Origin: Pseudomonas sp. MPC6
Lineage (GTDB): Bacteria > Pseudomonadota > Gammaproteobacteria > Pseudomonadales > Pseudomonadaceae
Assembly: GCF_006094435.1 (NCBI RefSeq)
Contig: NZ_CP034783.1
Location: forward strand, 5,669,001-5,733,000
DNA length: 64,000 nt
Direction of reading: 5' to 3'
The notes under the pieces were generated by a model. That model saw only the letters and a list, made by a program, of their open reading frames with translations, did no database searches and was not told the DNA's origin. The position numbers and the translations under genes are program-made. Each line of letters begins with the position of its first letter. Position 1 is the stretch's first letter. Below are positions 56,574 through 64,000 of this stretch, in pieces.

Positions 56574-58985
56574 ATGAGCACTGATGGTGCTTTGAGTCGA
56601 AGCCGTCTGCTGCCGAGCCTGCTCGGCATCCTGCTTCTGCTAATGGGCCTGGCCATGCTGGCCGGGGGGATCAAGCTGAGCCTGCTCGGCGGCTCGCTGT
56701 ACTACCTGCTGGCCGGTATCGGCCTGGCACTCACCGGCGTGCTGCTGATTGCCGCGCGCCGCGCTGCGCTGGGCCTGTACGCACTGGTGCTGTTCGCCAG
56801 CACGGTGTGGGCCCTGTGGGAAGTCGGCCTCGACTGGTGGCAACTGGTGCCGCGCCTGGCCATGCTGTTTGCACTGGGCATCGTCATGCTGCTGCCGTGG
56901 TTCCGTCGTCCGCTGTTGCGCGCAGGCGCCGCGCCGATGGGCACCGGCGCGCTGAGCGTGGCCGTGGTGCTCGCGGGCGCCACTGCGCTGGCCAGCCAAT
57001 TCACCAACCCCGGTGAAATCAAAGGCCAACTGGACCGCGACAGCGTGCCGGGCATGACCAACACCGCCCCGGCCATGCCGGACGGAGACTGGAATTCCTA
57101 CGGCCGCAGCGCCCATGGCGACCGTTACTCGCCACTGGCCCAGATCACCCCGCAGAACGTGAACAAACTGGTACCGGCCTGGACCTACCGCACCGGCGAC
57201 CTGCCAGGGCCGAACGACCCGGGTGAAACCACCGCCGAAAACACCCCGCTGAAAGTCAACGGCATGCTCTACGTGTGCACGCCGCACAGCCAGGTGATCG
57301 CCCTGGACCCGGACACCGGCAAGGAAATCTGGCGTTTCGATCCGAAGCTCTCCACCCAGAACGCGCAGAACTTCAAGGGTTGGGCGCACATGACCTGCCG
57401 TGGCGTGACCTATCACGATGACGCCGTCTATGCCTCCGAGCAGAGCCCGACCGGCACCGCCAGCACGACGCCCGTCAGCACCGTCTGCCCACGTCGCATC
57501 TTCCTGCCGACCGCCGATACGCGCCTGATCGCCCTCGACGCCGACACCGGCAAGATGTGCGAAGACTTCGGCGACAAAGGCCAGGTCGACCTGCGCGCCA
57601 ACATCGGCGGCTTCACCGCCGGCGGTTACTACTCCACCTCCCCTCCAGCGGTCACCAAAGACCTGGTGGTGATTGGCGGCCACGTCACCGACAACGTCTC
57701 CACCGACGAGCCCAGCGGCGTGATCCGCGCGTTCGACGTGCACACCGGCAAGCTGGTGTGGAACTGGGACAGCGGCAACCCGGACGACACCACCCCTATC
57801 GCTGCAGACGAGGTCTACACCCGCAACTCACCGAACATGTGGTCCATGTTCGCGGTCGACGAAAAGCTCGGCATGCTTTACCTGCCGATGGGCAACCAGA
57901 CCCCGGATCAGTTCGGTGGCGATCGTACGCCTGAGTCGGAACTGCATGCCGCGGGCCTCACCGCCCTCGACATCGCGACCGGCCAGGTGCGCTGGCACAT
58001 GCAGTTCACCCACCATGACCTGTGGGACATGGACGTCGGTGGCCAGCCCACCCTGATGGACCTGAAAACCGCCGACGGCGTGAAGCCGGCAGTTCTGGCA
58101 TCCACCAAGCAAGGCAGCATCTACGTGCTGGACCGCAGCACCGGCGAACCCATCGTGCCGATCCACGAAGTGCCGGTGCCACAAGGCGCTGTCGAAGGCG
58201 ATCGCACCTCACCGACCCAGCCGAAATCCGAGCTGAACCTGATGCCGCCGCCGTTGCAAGAGCGCGACATGTGGGGCGTCACCCCGTTCGACCAGTTGAT
58301 TTGCCGGATCGACTTCAAGTCCATGCGCTACGACGGCCCGTTCACTCCGCCATCGCTGCAAGGCTCGATTGTCTATCCCGGCAACTTCGGCGTGTTCGAC
58401 TGGGGCGGCATCGCGGTTGACCCGGTGCGCCAGATCGCTTTCGTGAACCCGAGCTACATGGCGTTCAAATCGAAAATGATCCCGGCATCGGAAATCGCCG
58501 CCCAAGGCCCGCGCAAGAGCGAAACCGAAGGCGTGCAGCCGAACAAAGGCGCGCCGTACGGCGTGGTCCTCGAAGCGCTGCTGTCGCCCATGGGCCTGCC
58601 GTGCCAGGCACCGGCCTGGGGCTACGTGGCCGCGATCGACCTGACCACCAGCAAAACCATCTGGAAGCACAAGAACGGCACCGTGCGCGACAGCTCGCCG
58701 GTTCCGATTCCGTTGAGCATGGGCGTACCCAGCCTGGGCGGAACCTTCACTACCGCCGGTGGCGTGGGTTTCCTCAGCGGTACGCTTGACCAGTACTTGC
58801 GTGCCTACGACGTGAAAAACGGCAAGCAACTGTGGGAAGGCCGCCTGCCAGCCGGCGCGCAAACCACCCCGATGACCTACACCGGCAAGGACGGCAAGCA
58901 ATATGTGCTGGTGGTTGCTGGCGGTCATGGTTCGCTGGGCACCAAGCAGGGTGACTATGTGATTGCGTACAAACTGTCCGAGTAA
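56574..58985 (+). CDS. gcd: Membrane-bound PQQ-dependent glucose dehydrogenase
   Basis: This 803-residue enzyme oxidises glucose to gluconolactone in the periplasm, passing electrons to ubiquinone. Five hydrophobic helices occupy the first about 145 residues, followed by the PQQ beta-propeller (WNSYGRSAHGDRYSPLAQI; LPMGNQTPDQFGGDR; FTHHDLWDMDVGGQPTL; LGGTFTTAGGVGFLSGTLD). The start ATG 56574 follows a GGAGAA ribosome site. It sits between glucose porin oprB and a Lon gene, as in P. putida. A strong terminator follows the stop, so it is the end of the unit. Confidence 0.97.
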   Translation: MSTDGALSRSRLLPSLLGILLLLMGLAMLAGGIKLSLLGGSLYYLLAGIGLALTGVLLIAARRAALGLYALVLFASTVWALWEVGLDWWQLVPRLAMLFALGIVMLLPWFRRPLLRAGAAPMGTGALSVAVVLAGATALASQFTNPGEIKGQLDRDSVPGMTNTAPAMPDGDWNSYGRSAHGDRYSPLAQITPQNVNKLVPAWTYRTGDLPGPNDPGETTAENTPLKVNGMLYVCTPHSQVIALDPDTGKEIWRFDPKLSTQNAQNFKGWAHMTCRGVTYHDDAVYASEQSPTGTASTTPVSTVCPRRIFLPTADTRLIALDADTGKMCEDFGDKGQVDLRANIGGFTAGGYYSTSPPAVTKDLVVIGGHVTDNVSTDEPSGVIRAFDVHTGKLVWNWDSGNPDDTTPIAADEVYTRNSPNMWSMFAVDEKLGMLYLPMGNQTPDQFGGDRTPESELHAAGLTALDIATGQVRWHMQFTHHDLWDMDVGGQPTLMDLKTADGVKPAVLASTKQGSIYVLDRSTGEPIVPIHEVPVPQGAVEGDRTSPTQPKSELNLMPPPLQERDMWGVTPFDQLICRIDFKSMRYDGPFTPPSLQGSIVYPGNFGVFDWGGIAVDPVRQIAFVNPSYMAFKSKMIPASEIAAQGPRKSETEGVQPNKGAPYGVVLEALLSPMGLPCQAPAWGYVAAIDLTTSKTIWKHKNGTVRDSSPVPIPLSMGVPSLGGTFTTAGGVGFLSGTLDQYLRAYDVKNGKQLWEGRLPAGAQTTPMTYTGKDGKQYVLVVAGGHGSLGTKQGDYVIAYKLSE

Positions 58986-59007
58986 GTTTTAGCGGCAGTC
59001 AAATCAA

Positions 59008-59039
59008 AGGCGACTCCTGCGAGGGAGTCGCCTTTTTTT
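59008..59039 (+). terminator. Rho-independent terminator after gcd
   Basis: AGGCGACTCC (59008-59017) pairs with GGAGTCGCCT (59024-59033), followed by a run of T. Confidence 0.95.
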
Positions 59040-59072
59040 ATGAACGCTATTTTTTGCCACACTGCCGAATAA

Positions 59073-59195
59073 ATGTGGGAGCGGCGGTGCGGCGATCCGA
59101 CTTGCTCGCGAAAGCGTTGTGTCAGCCAACTCAGATGCGGAATGTTAAACAGCCTTCGTCGGAACGCCGCCCGGAGCAAGCCCGCTCCCACATTT
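59073..59195. repeat. Diverged REP-like doublet
   Basis: The arms GTGGGAGCGGCGGTGCGGCGATC and GCCCGGAGCAAGCCCGCTCCCAC bound a spacer with GTCAGCCAACTCAGATGC. The type differs from the other REPs in the window. Confidence 0.75.
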
Positions 59196-59289
59196 GATCG
59201 TGATCGGCTCGAAATAATTTGCGCACGTCCTACAGATTTAGCGGTTACCGGGAAGTATTCCGACAACTTCTATCGGTTGCCGTGTCGGA

Positions 59290-59514
59290 AGTCGGGAGGA
59301 TAGGCTTCGGGGTCGCTGCAAATTCAGCGAACGGGTTTGGTCGCCCAGGTTTAGAATGGCGCACTTTTCGTGCTTGCTTCATGGCGAGCTGTGCGTGGGA
59401 GGGCTTCGGCCCTGCCGGGTTCCATTCCCTGGTCGACCAACCTGCGTACGGTTCGCCACCCAACTGCTTGGTCGCAGTCGTGGCGAACTCTCTTTCTTCG
59501 AATGGAGCTTCACC
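59290..59514 (+). ncRNA. Candidate structured 5' leader of the DUF6124-type gene
   Basis: The region has no supported coding frame but is rich in pairing. GGGCTTCGGCCC (59401-59412) is a perfect UUCG-tetraloop hairpin, extendable by one A-T pair each side. TGGTCGACCA (59430-59439) is palindromic. GTTCGCCAC (59451-59459) pairs with GTGGCGAAC (59480-59488) across a 20-base loop, just before the ribosome site GGAG (59504-59507). It may regulate translation of the following gene. It could instead be a mosaic of chance inverted repeats. Confidence 0.45.
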
Positions 59515-59874
59515 ATGTTCAAACCAACCCCGAATCCCCCCGAAAACGACACCGTCTCCCCCTACGCCGCCGATTCGAACAAACTCAACGAAGCCGCCGA
59601 ACGCGCCCTCGATCTCCACTTCCCGTCGACCGCCGACATCAAAGCCACCCCACGCACGCCCAGCACCCTGTTCACAGTGGACCCAAAGGCCACGACCGAA
59701 ACCCTCGTGGTCTATCTGGTCGAGACGCTGGCCTCGGTCGATGTGATGGTCCATCACCTGGTGGATCACCTGGACGGCGGATCGCGCAATGCTCTTCTGG
59801 GTATTTCAAATAGCATCATGCTCGCGGAGATCACGGCGAATCGGGTGCTGGATCAGATCGATTCACCTGCATGA
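59515..59874 (+). CDS. DUF6124/DUF3077-like small protein
   Basis: This 119-residue cytoplasmic protein has a proline/threonine-rich start (MFKPTPNPPENDTVSPYAAD), then NKLNEAAERALDLHF, a middle with TLFTVDPKATTETLVVYLVETLAS, and an Ala-rich helical end. It resembles the small Pseudomonas DUF6124 family, whose function is unknown. ATG 59515 follows GGAG at a good distance. The long leader with hairpins upstream is its main odd feature. The gene stands alone between the gcd terminator and a REP doublet. Confidence 0.85.
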   Translation: MFKPTPNPPENDTVSPYAADSNKLNEAAERALDLHFPSTADIKATPRTPSTLFTVDPKATTETLVVYLVETLASVDVMVHHLVDHLDGGSRNALLGISNSIMLAEITANRVLDQIDSPA

Positions 59875-59932
59875 GCACGGTGCCAATAACCAGTTTTTGC
59901 CGCTTCTGATGTGAAATGGTTTGCTGCCCTTT

Positions 59933-60032
59933 TGTAGGAGCGAGCTTGCTCGCGATGGTCGTCAACGATGACGCGCCGGGCCTGATGCCCCGCGGCGTTT
60001 TCAGGTTTTTCGCGAGCAAGCTCGCTCCTACC
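59933..60032. repeat. REP doublet of the GAGCGAGCTTGCTCGCGA type
   Basis: Forward arm GTAGGAGCGAGCTTGCTCGC and inverted arm TCGCGAGCAAGCTCGCTCC. It lies before lon. Confidence 0.9.
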
Positions 60033-60127
60033 AGGAGCAAAACCGAACATCCTGAATTAATAGCGACCATTGAAACCACCCTCCACCTGCCCCATCTAAG
60101 ACCCATACTCCATTGCGCAGGTGCCCC

Positions 60128-62545
60128 ATGAGCGACCAGCAAGAATTCCCTGAAGACCCCAGCGAATACGCCGACCCGGAGAACGTTGAACATCATTCCA
60201 CCGGCAAAGGCCTCGCCCTGCCAGGTCAGAACCTGCCGGACAAGGTCTACATCATCCCGATCCACAATCGCCCGTTCTTCCCGGCCCAGGTACTGCCGGT
60301 CATCGTCAATGAGGAACCCTGGGCTGAAACCCTGGATCTGGTGAGCAAATCCGATCACCACTGCCTGGCCCTGTTCTACATGGACACGCCCCAGGAAGAC
60401 CCCCGCCACTTCGATACCTCGGCCTTGCCACTCTATGGCACGCTGGTCAAGGTGCACCACGCCAGCCGCGAAAACGGCAAACTGCAATTCGTCGCGCAGG
60501 GCCTGACTCGTGTGCGTCTCAAGACCTGGCTCAAGCACCATCGCCCGCCGTACCTGGTGGAAGTCGAATACCCGCACCAGCCCACCGAGCCGACCGACGA
60601 GGTCAAGGCCTACGGCATGGCGCTGATCAACGCGATCAAGGAACTGTTGCCGCTCAACCCGCTGTACAGCGAAGAGCTGAAGAACTACCTCAACCGCTTC
60701 AGCCCCAATGACCCGTCGCCACTGACCGACTTCGCCGCTGCGCTCACCTCGGCAACAGGCAGTGAACTGCAGGAAGTGCTCGATTGCGTGCCCATGCTCA
60801 AGCGCATGGAAAAAGTCCTGCCGATGCTGCGCAAGGAAGTCGAGGTCGCACGGCTGCAGAAAGAGATTTCCGCCGAAGTTAACCGCAAGATCGGCGAACA
60901 TCAGCGTGAATTCTTCCTCAAGGAGCAGTTGAAGGTCATTCAGCAAGAGCTGGGGCTGACCAAGGACGACCGCAGCGCCGACATCGAACAGTTCGAGCAG
61001 CGCCTGGAAGACAAAGTGTTGCCGGCCCAGGCGCAGAAACGCATCGACGAGGAAATGAACAAGCTGTCGATCCTCGAGACCGGCTCGCCGGAGTACGCGG
61101 TGACCCGCAACTACCTCGACTGGGCGACCTCGGTGCCGTGGGGCGTGTACGGCGAGGACAAACTCGACCTCAAGCACGCCCGCAAGGTGCTGGATAAACA
61201 CCACGCCGGCCTCGACGACATCAAGGATCGCATCCTCGAATTCCTCGCGGTCGGTGCCTATAAGGGCGAGATCAGCGGCTCCATCGTGCTGCTGGTGGGC
61301 CCGCCGGGCGTGGGCAAGACCAGCGTCGGCAAATCCATCGCCGAATCCCTGGGCCGGCCGTTCTACCGCTTCAGCCTCGGCGGCATGCGCGACGAAGCGG
61401 AGATCAAGGGCCATCGCCGCACCTATATCGGCGCGCAGCCAGGCAAACTCGTCCATGCGTTGAAAGACGTCGAAGTGATGAACCCGGTGATCATGCTCGA
61501 CGAGATCGACAAGATGGGCCAGAGCTACCAGGGCGACCCGGCCTCGGCGCTGCTGGAAACCCTGGACCCGGAACAGAACGTCGAATTCCTCGACCACTAC
61601 CTGGACTTGCGTCTGGATTTGTCGAAAGTGCTGTTCATCTGCACCGCCAATACCCTGGATTCGATTCCCGGCCCGTTGCTGGACCGGATGGAAGTCATTC
61701 GCCTGTCGGGTTACATCACCGAAGAAAAAATCGCCATTGCCAAGCGCCACCTGTGGCCCAAGCAGCTCGAGAAAGCCGGTGTGTCCAAAGGCAGCCTGGC
61801 CATCAGCGACAGCGCGTTGAAAGCCTTGATCGACGGCTACGCCCGTGAAGCCGGGGTGCGGCAGTTGGAAAAACAACTGGGCAAACTGGTGCGCAAGGCC
61901 GTGGTCAAGCTGATCGAAGAGCCGAAAGCGGTGATCAAGCTCGGGCCGAAAGACCTGGAAGCCTCCCTCGGCCATCCGGTGTTCCGCAACGAGCAGGTGC
62001 TGTCGGGCACGGGTGTCATCACTGGCCTGGCCTGGACCAGCATGGGCGGCGCAACCCTGCCGATCGAAGCGACGCGGATTCACACCTTGAACCGTGGTTT
62101 CAAACTCACCGGGCAACTGGGTGACGTGATGAAGGAGTCGGCGGAAATCGCCTACAGCTACGTCAGTTCCAACCTGAAGTCGTTTGGCGGCGATCCGAAG
62201 TTCTTCGACGAAGCCTTCGTCCACCTGCACGTTCCTGAAGGCGCCACCCCGAAAGATGGCCCAAGCGCGGGCGTGACCATGGCCAGCGCCCTGCTCTCGC
62301 TCGCCCGAAACCAGGCGCCGAAAAAAGGTATCGCCATGACCGGCGAGTTGACACTGACCGGGCATGTATTGCCGATTGGCGGGGTACGCGAGAAGGTCAT
62401 TGCGGCACGGCGGCAGAAGATTTTCGAATTGATCCTGCCGGAGCCGAACCGTGGTAGTTTTGAAGAACTTCCAGATTATCTGAAGGAAGGGATAACCGTA
62501 CACTTTGCCAAGCGCTTTGCGGATGTGGCGAAGATTTTGTTCTAA
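60128..62545 (+). CDS. lon: ATP-dependent protease Lon (second copy, LonB-like in context)
   Basis: This 805-residue cytoplasmic protease degrades misfolded and regulatory proteins. It has the N-terminal substrate-binding domain (PDKVYIIPIHNRPFFPAQ), AAA+ Walker A GPPGVGKT (391-398), Walker B VIMLDEIDK and the Lon catalytic dyad Ser713 (GPSAGVTM) and Lys756 (GVREKVIAARR). ATG 60128 is preferred because the upstream in-frame start runs through unrelated sequence. Pseudomonads often carry two Lon proteins; the position next to gcd matches the second one in P. putida. A terminator follows. Confidence 0.95.
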   Translation: MSDQQEFPEDPSEYADPENVEHHSTGKGLALPGQNLPDKVYIIPIHNRPFFPAQVLPVIVNEEPWAETLDLVSKSDHHCLALFYMDTPQEDPRHFDTSALPLYGTLVKVHHASRENGKLQFVAQGLTRVRLKTWLKHHRPPYLVEVEYPHQPTEPTDEVKAYGMALINAIKELLPLNPLYSEELKNYLNRFSPNDPSPLTDFAAALTSATGSELQEVLDCVPMLKRMEKVLPMLRKEVEVARLQKEISAEVNRKIGEHQREFFLKEQLKVIQQELGLTKDDRSADIEQFEQRLEDKVLPAQAQKRIDEEMNKLSILETGSPEYAVTRNYLDWATSVPWGVYGEDKLDLKHARKVLDKHHAGLDDIKDRILEFLAVGAYKGEISGSIVLLVGPPGVGKTSVGKSIAESLGRPFYRFSLGGMRDEAEIKGHRRTYIGAQPGKLVHALKDVEVMNPVIMLDEIDKMGQSYQGDPASALLETLDPEQNVEFLDHYLDLRLDLSKVLFICTANTLDSIPGPLLDRMEVIRLSGYITEEKIAIAKRHLWPKQLEKAGVSKGSLAISDSALKALIDGYAREAGVRQLEKQLGKLVRKAVVKLIEEPKAVIKLGPKDLEASLGHPVFRNEQVLSGTGVITGLAWTSMGGATLPIEATRIHTLNRGFKLTGQLGDVMKESAEIAYSYVSSNLKSFGGDPKFFDEAFVHLHVPEGATPKDGPSAGVTMASALLSLARNQAPKKGIAMTGELTLTGHVLPIGGVREKVIAARRQKIFELILPEPNRGSFEELPDYLKEGITVHFAKRFADVAKILF

Positions 62546-62566
62546 GCCAACAAACGCGACACTGGA

Positions 62567-62597
62567 ATGGCCAGACTATTGTCTGGCCATTTTTTTT
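62567..62597 (+). terminator. Rho-independent terminator after lon
   Basis: ATGGCCAGAC (62567-62576) pairs with GTCTGGCCAT (62581-62590), followed by eight T residues. Confidence 0.95.
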
Positions 62598-62719
62598 CAT
62601 CGAACAACACCTACAACCTGAAACATATTCATCTACAAACCCGTTAACTCTAACAGTATTCCGGCCTCTTCATTGACGGTACATTAAAGTCTCCAACCAT
62701 CATTGAAAGAGATAAACCC

Positions 62720-63178
62720 ATGAACATCCAACTCCGTAGAAACCTTGTCGACAACTGCATCAATGATGAAAGAGAATACCGTCGGTGCTGCCAAAATAAT
62801 TACTTGAACGCCACCGTTCAGGACCGCGGGGCATTCAACTCCGAAGAGTTTTACGTCAGCGTCGGCTCCCGGGAAATTGTGGCTATCTTCAAAGCCGGTG
62901 AAAAACACAGCCCTCAAGATCGCGCCTTCGATTTTTATCTACCGAAAACTATCGAAACCGGGGTTTACACACTACCGTCCACCGGTCAATTGATCGAGAT
63001 CGCTTTTACCGAATTCCTTCCACCTTACGCCACCTACTATGCATTTAAAGGCGTCCTGGATCTATTCGTAAGCGCTGACAAGCGAGAATACTCCGGCTCA
63101 TTCAATACCTATTTTAAAGACAAACAAAATCGTGAATTTACATCCGAAGGCGCGTTTGCTTTCTCCCTGGAAAACTAA
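62720..63178 (+). CDS. Unrecognised 152-residue protein
   Basis: I do not recognise the family. The 152-residue product has no signal peptide or membrane helix. It is rich in aromatic residues in a pattern suggesting beta-strands (FYVSVGSREIVAIF, FDFYLPKTIETGVYTLP, YYAFKGVLDLFVSADKREYSG). Two cysteines are near the N terminus (NCINDEREYRRCC). Base composition is less GC-rich than lon and gcd, suggesting recent arrival. It starts at ATG 62720 behind AAAGAGA. A further frame fragment follows directly. Confidence 0.7.
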   Translation: MNIQLRRNLVDNCINDEREYRRCCQNNYLNATVQDRGAFNSEEFYVSVGSREIVAIFKAGEKHSPQDRAFDFYLPKTIETGVYTLPSTGQLIEIAFTEFLPPYATYYAFKGVLDLFVSADKREYSGSFNTYFKDKQNREFTSEGAFAFSLEN

Positions 63179-63356
63179 GATACAAGGCGGAAAATTTCGC
63201 GACGTTTTCTACCCGGACAAGGCGATAACCGTGGCCATCGGCACCGGCACGTTAGACACCAACTTCGGCAACATCACTAAAGAACATCAAATAAAGCTTG
63301 GCTTTACCCTATCCCGAATTGGCGATATTGAAGGTGAGCTCGGCGTCACCGAATAA
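63132..63356 (+). pseudogene. Possible 3' remnant of a second unrecognised gene
   Basis: A frame with gene-like composition runs to TAA at 63354-63356 but has no proper start: GTG 63132 lies inside the preceding gene, in another frame. The plausible part (from about 63,177, GGKFRDVFYPDKAITVAIG...) begins right after the stop of the 152-residue gene. It may be the tail of a gene whose start was lost, or a frameshifted extension of it. Confidence 0.35.
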
Positions 63357-63493
63357 GAGCCAGATCAGCTTCGATTTTATTCCTCGCACCAGAGCCCGAT
63401 GCGTGAGCATTTTCTTCCATCCGGCTCTGGTCACAATTTGTCTCATCTTCAGCTATGCTCGCCGTTCGTCGTGAACGCAGGAGCTGCTGACTT

Positions 63494-63886
63494 ATGTCCC
63501 CCACCCGCTTGTTGATCCCCCTCGCCTTCGCCTTGCTGGCCGCCTGCGCCACGCAACCTGCACACAACGTGACCGTGGAAAAACAAAGCGCATGCCCGAC
63601 GAAACTGCACTCTGGGCAAACCCTGACCCTGAGGCTGCCCAGCAACCCGACCACGGGTTATCGCTGGGCCATCCAGGACTCGGCCGGTGGCGTGTTGCGT
63701 GCGCTGGGCCCCGAGGTGTACAGCAACCCGGAAGACGCCGGTGTCGTTGGCGCTGCCGGGGTCTCGATCTGGCGCTTCCAGGCCTTCGCCAACGGTACCG
63801 GGCGCTTGCGCCTGACGTCCCAGCAGCCCTGGGCGCCGGAAGTGTTGCCGGTGGAAACATTCGACTGCGTCATCTCGGTTAACTGA
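63494..63886 (+). CDS. Chagasin-type (I42) peptidase inhibitor lipoprotein
   Basis: This 130-residue exported lipoprotein has the signal MSPTRLLIPLAFALLAACA with a lipobox LAAC. It carries the chagasin/I42 signatures NPTTGYRW, then VGAAGVSIWRFQA, and a late W near the C terminus (QQPWAPE). It should inhibit cysteine peptidases in the periplasm or at the outer membrane. A ribosome site (CAGGAG) lies 12 bases upstream of ATG 63494. The next gene starts two bases after its stop, so they are probably in one operon. Confidence 0.9.
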   Translation: MSPTRLLIPLAFALLAACATQPAHNVTVEKQSACPTKLHSGQTLTLRLPSNPTTGYRWAIQDSAGGVLRALGPEVYSNPEDAGVVGAAGVSIWRFQAFANGTGRLRLTSQQPWAPEVLPVETFDCVISVN

Positions 63887-63888
63887 TC

Positions 63889-64000
63889 GTGGGCTGGCTG
63901 ATTCTGGCACTGATGGGGGCGGTGACGTTCCTCTACGGCCTCAGCGTGCATGCCGCCTTGCTGTGCCTGTTGGTGAAGCCCTTGCCGGTACTGGCCTTGC
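63889..64000 (+). CDS. YhhN-family (lysoplasmalogenase-like) membrane protein, 5' end
   Basis: The frame begins at GTG 63889, two bases after the inhibitor stop, and runs off the window. The visible 37 residues (start MGWLILALMGAVTFLYGLS, then LLCLLVKPLPVLAL) have two hydrophobic stretches and the KPLPVLAL block typical of the YhhN/TMEM86 family. The family includes lysoplasmalogenases, but the bacterial role is not firm. The rest of the gene is needed for a definite call. Confidence 0.75.
   Translation, partial: MGWLILALMGAVTFLYGLSVHAALLCLLVKPLPVLAL

Noticed and set aside
59831..62503. A long open frame on the minus strand across lon
   Set aside because: It is the antisense shadow of the lon gene; composition and codon positions favour lon and the product has no recognisable domain.

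Overview
The window is a stretch of chromosome from a Pseudomonas of the fluorescens/putida type. Evidence for this is the GC-rich coding style, the many REP palindromes (core GTAGGAGCTGGCTTGCCAGCGAAGG and relatives), the acidic amino-acid transporter followed by AauS/AauR, and the oprB-gcd-lon gene order of glucose-using pseudomonads. No rRNA, tRNA or CRISPR array was recognised.

Layout. 1-4349: end of the aat acidic amino-acid ABC transporter (aatM partial, aatP) and its two-component system aauS-aauR. 4353-8146: a tandem array of 134-bp REP units; its fifth unit is split by a 3,116-bp IS66-family element (4908-8023) with an 8-bp target duplication. The element carries tnpA, tnpB, tnpC and a P-loop kinase-like passenger gene. 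8149-15071: an exported alpha/beta hydrolase and a 1,899-residue toxin-like protein. 15188-19841: metE with divergent metR, then a NUDIX hydrolase and a LysE-type exporter. 20049-30077: a large signalling cluster, namely a REC/degenerate HD-GYP protein opposite a tightly coupled five-gene operon (two REC-GGDEF-EAL proteins, a MauG-like di-haem peroxidase, a membrane histidine kinase and a REC-histidine kinase hybrid). 30282-33578: an O-antigen glucosylation (gtrA-gtrB-gtrIII type) operon with shrunken remnants of a second gtrA-gtrB pair at its end. 33789-44242: a ProY-like amino-acid permease, a large class A PBP-like protein and a 1,703-residue LRR plus NEL-type E3 ubiquitin ligase protein. 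44335-51296: a CS1/cable-type (alternate chaperone-usher) pilus operon with duplicated pilin and adhesin genes. 51812-54167: a PadR regulator with a siderophore-interacting reductase, a Pr6Pr-type membrane protein and a VF530-type small protein. 54595-62545: glucose porin oprB, PQQ glucose dehydrogenase gcd, a DUF6124-type small protein behind a structured leader, and a second Lon protease. 62720-64000: an unknown protein, a chagasin-type inhibitor lipoprotein and the start of a YhhN-family gene.

How the genes work together. The most unusual block is 20049-30077. Two adjacent, translationally coupled GGDEF-EAL proteins have lost opposite active sites: the first keeps GGDEF but has a broken EAL, the second keeps EAL but has a broken GGDEF. 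They share an extended receiver-domain type with the hybrid kinase at the operon end, and a periplasmic di-haem peroxidase gene lies between them and the kinases. I infer a c-di-GMP control module with separated synthesis and breakdown arms, perhaps tied to a periplasmic redox signal. Other standouts are the precisely bounded IS66 element with a passenger gene, the gtrA-gtrB remnants that lost their middles but kept frame and coupling, and the NEL ligase.
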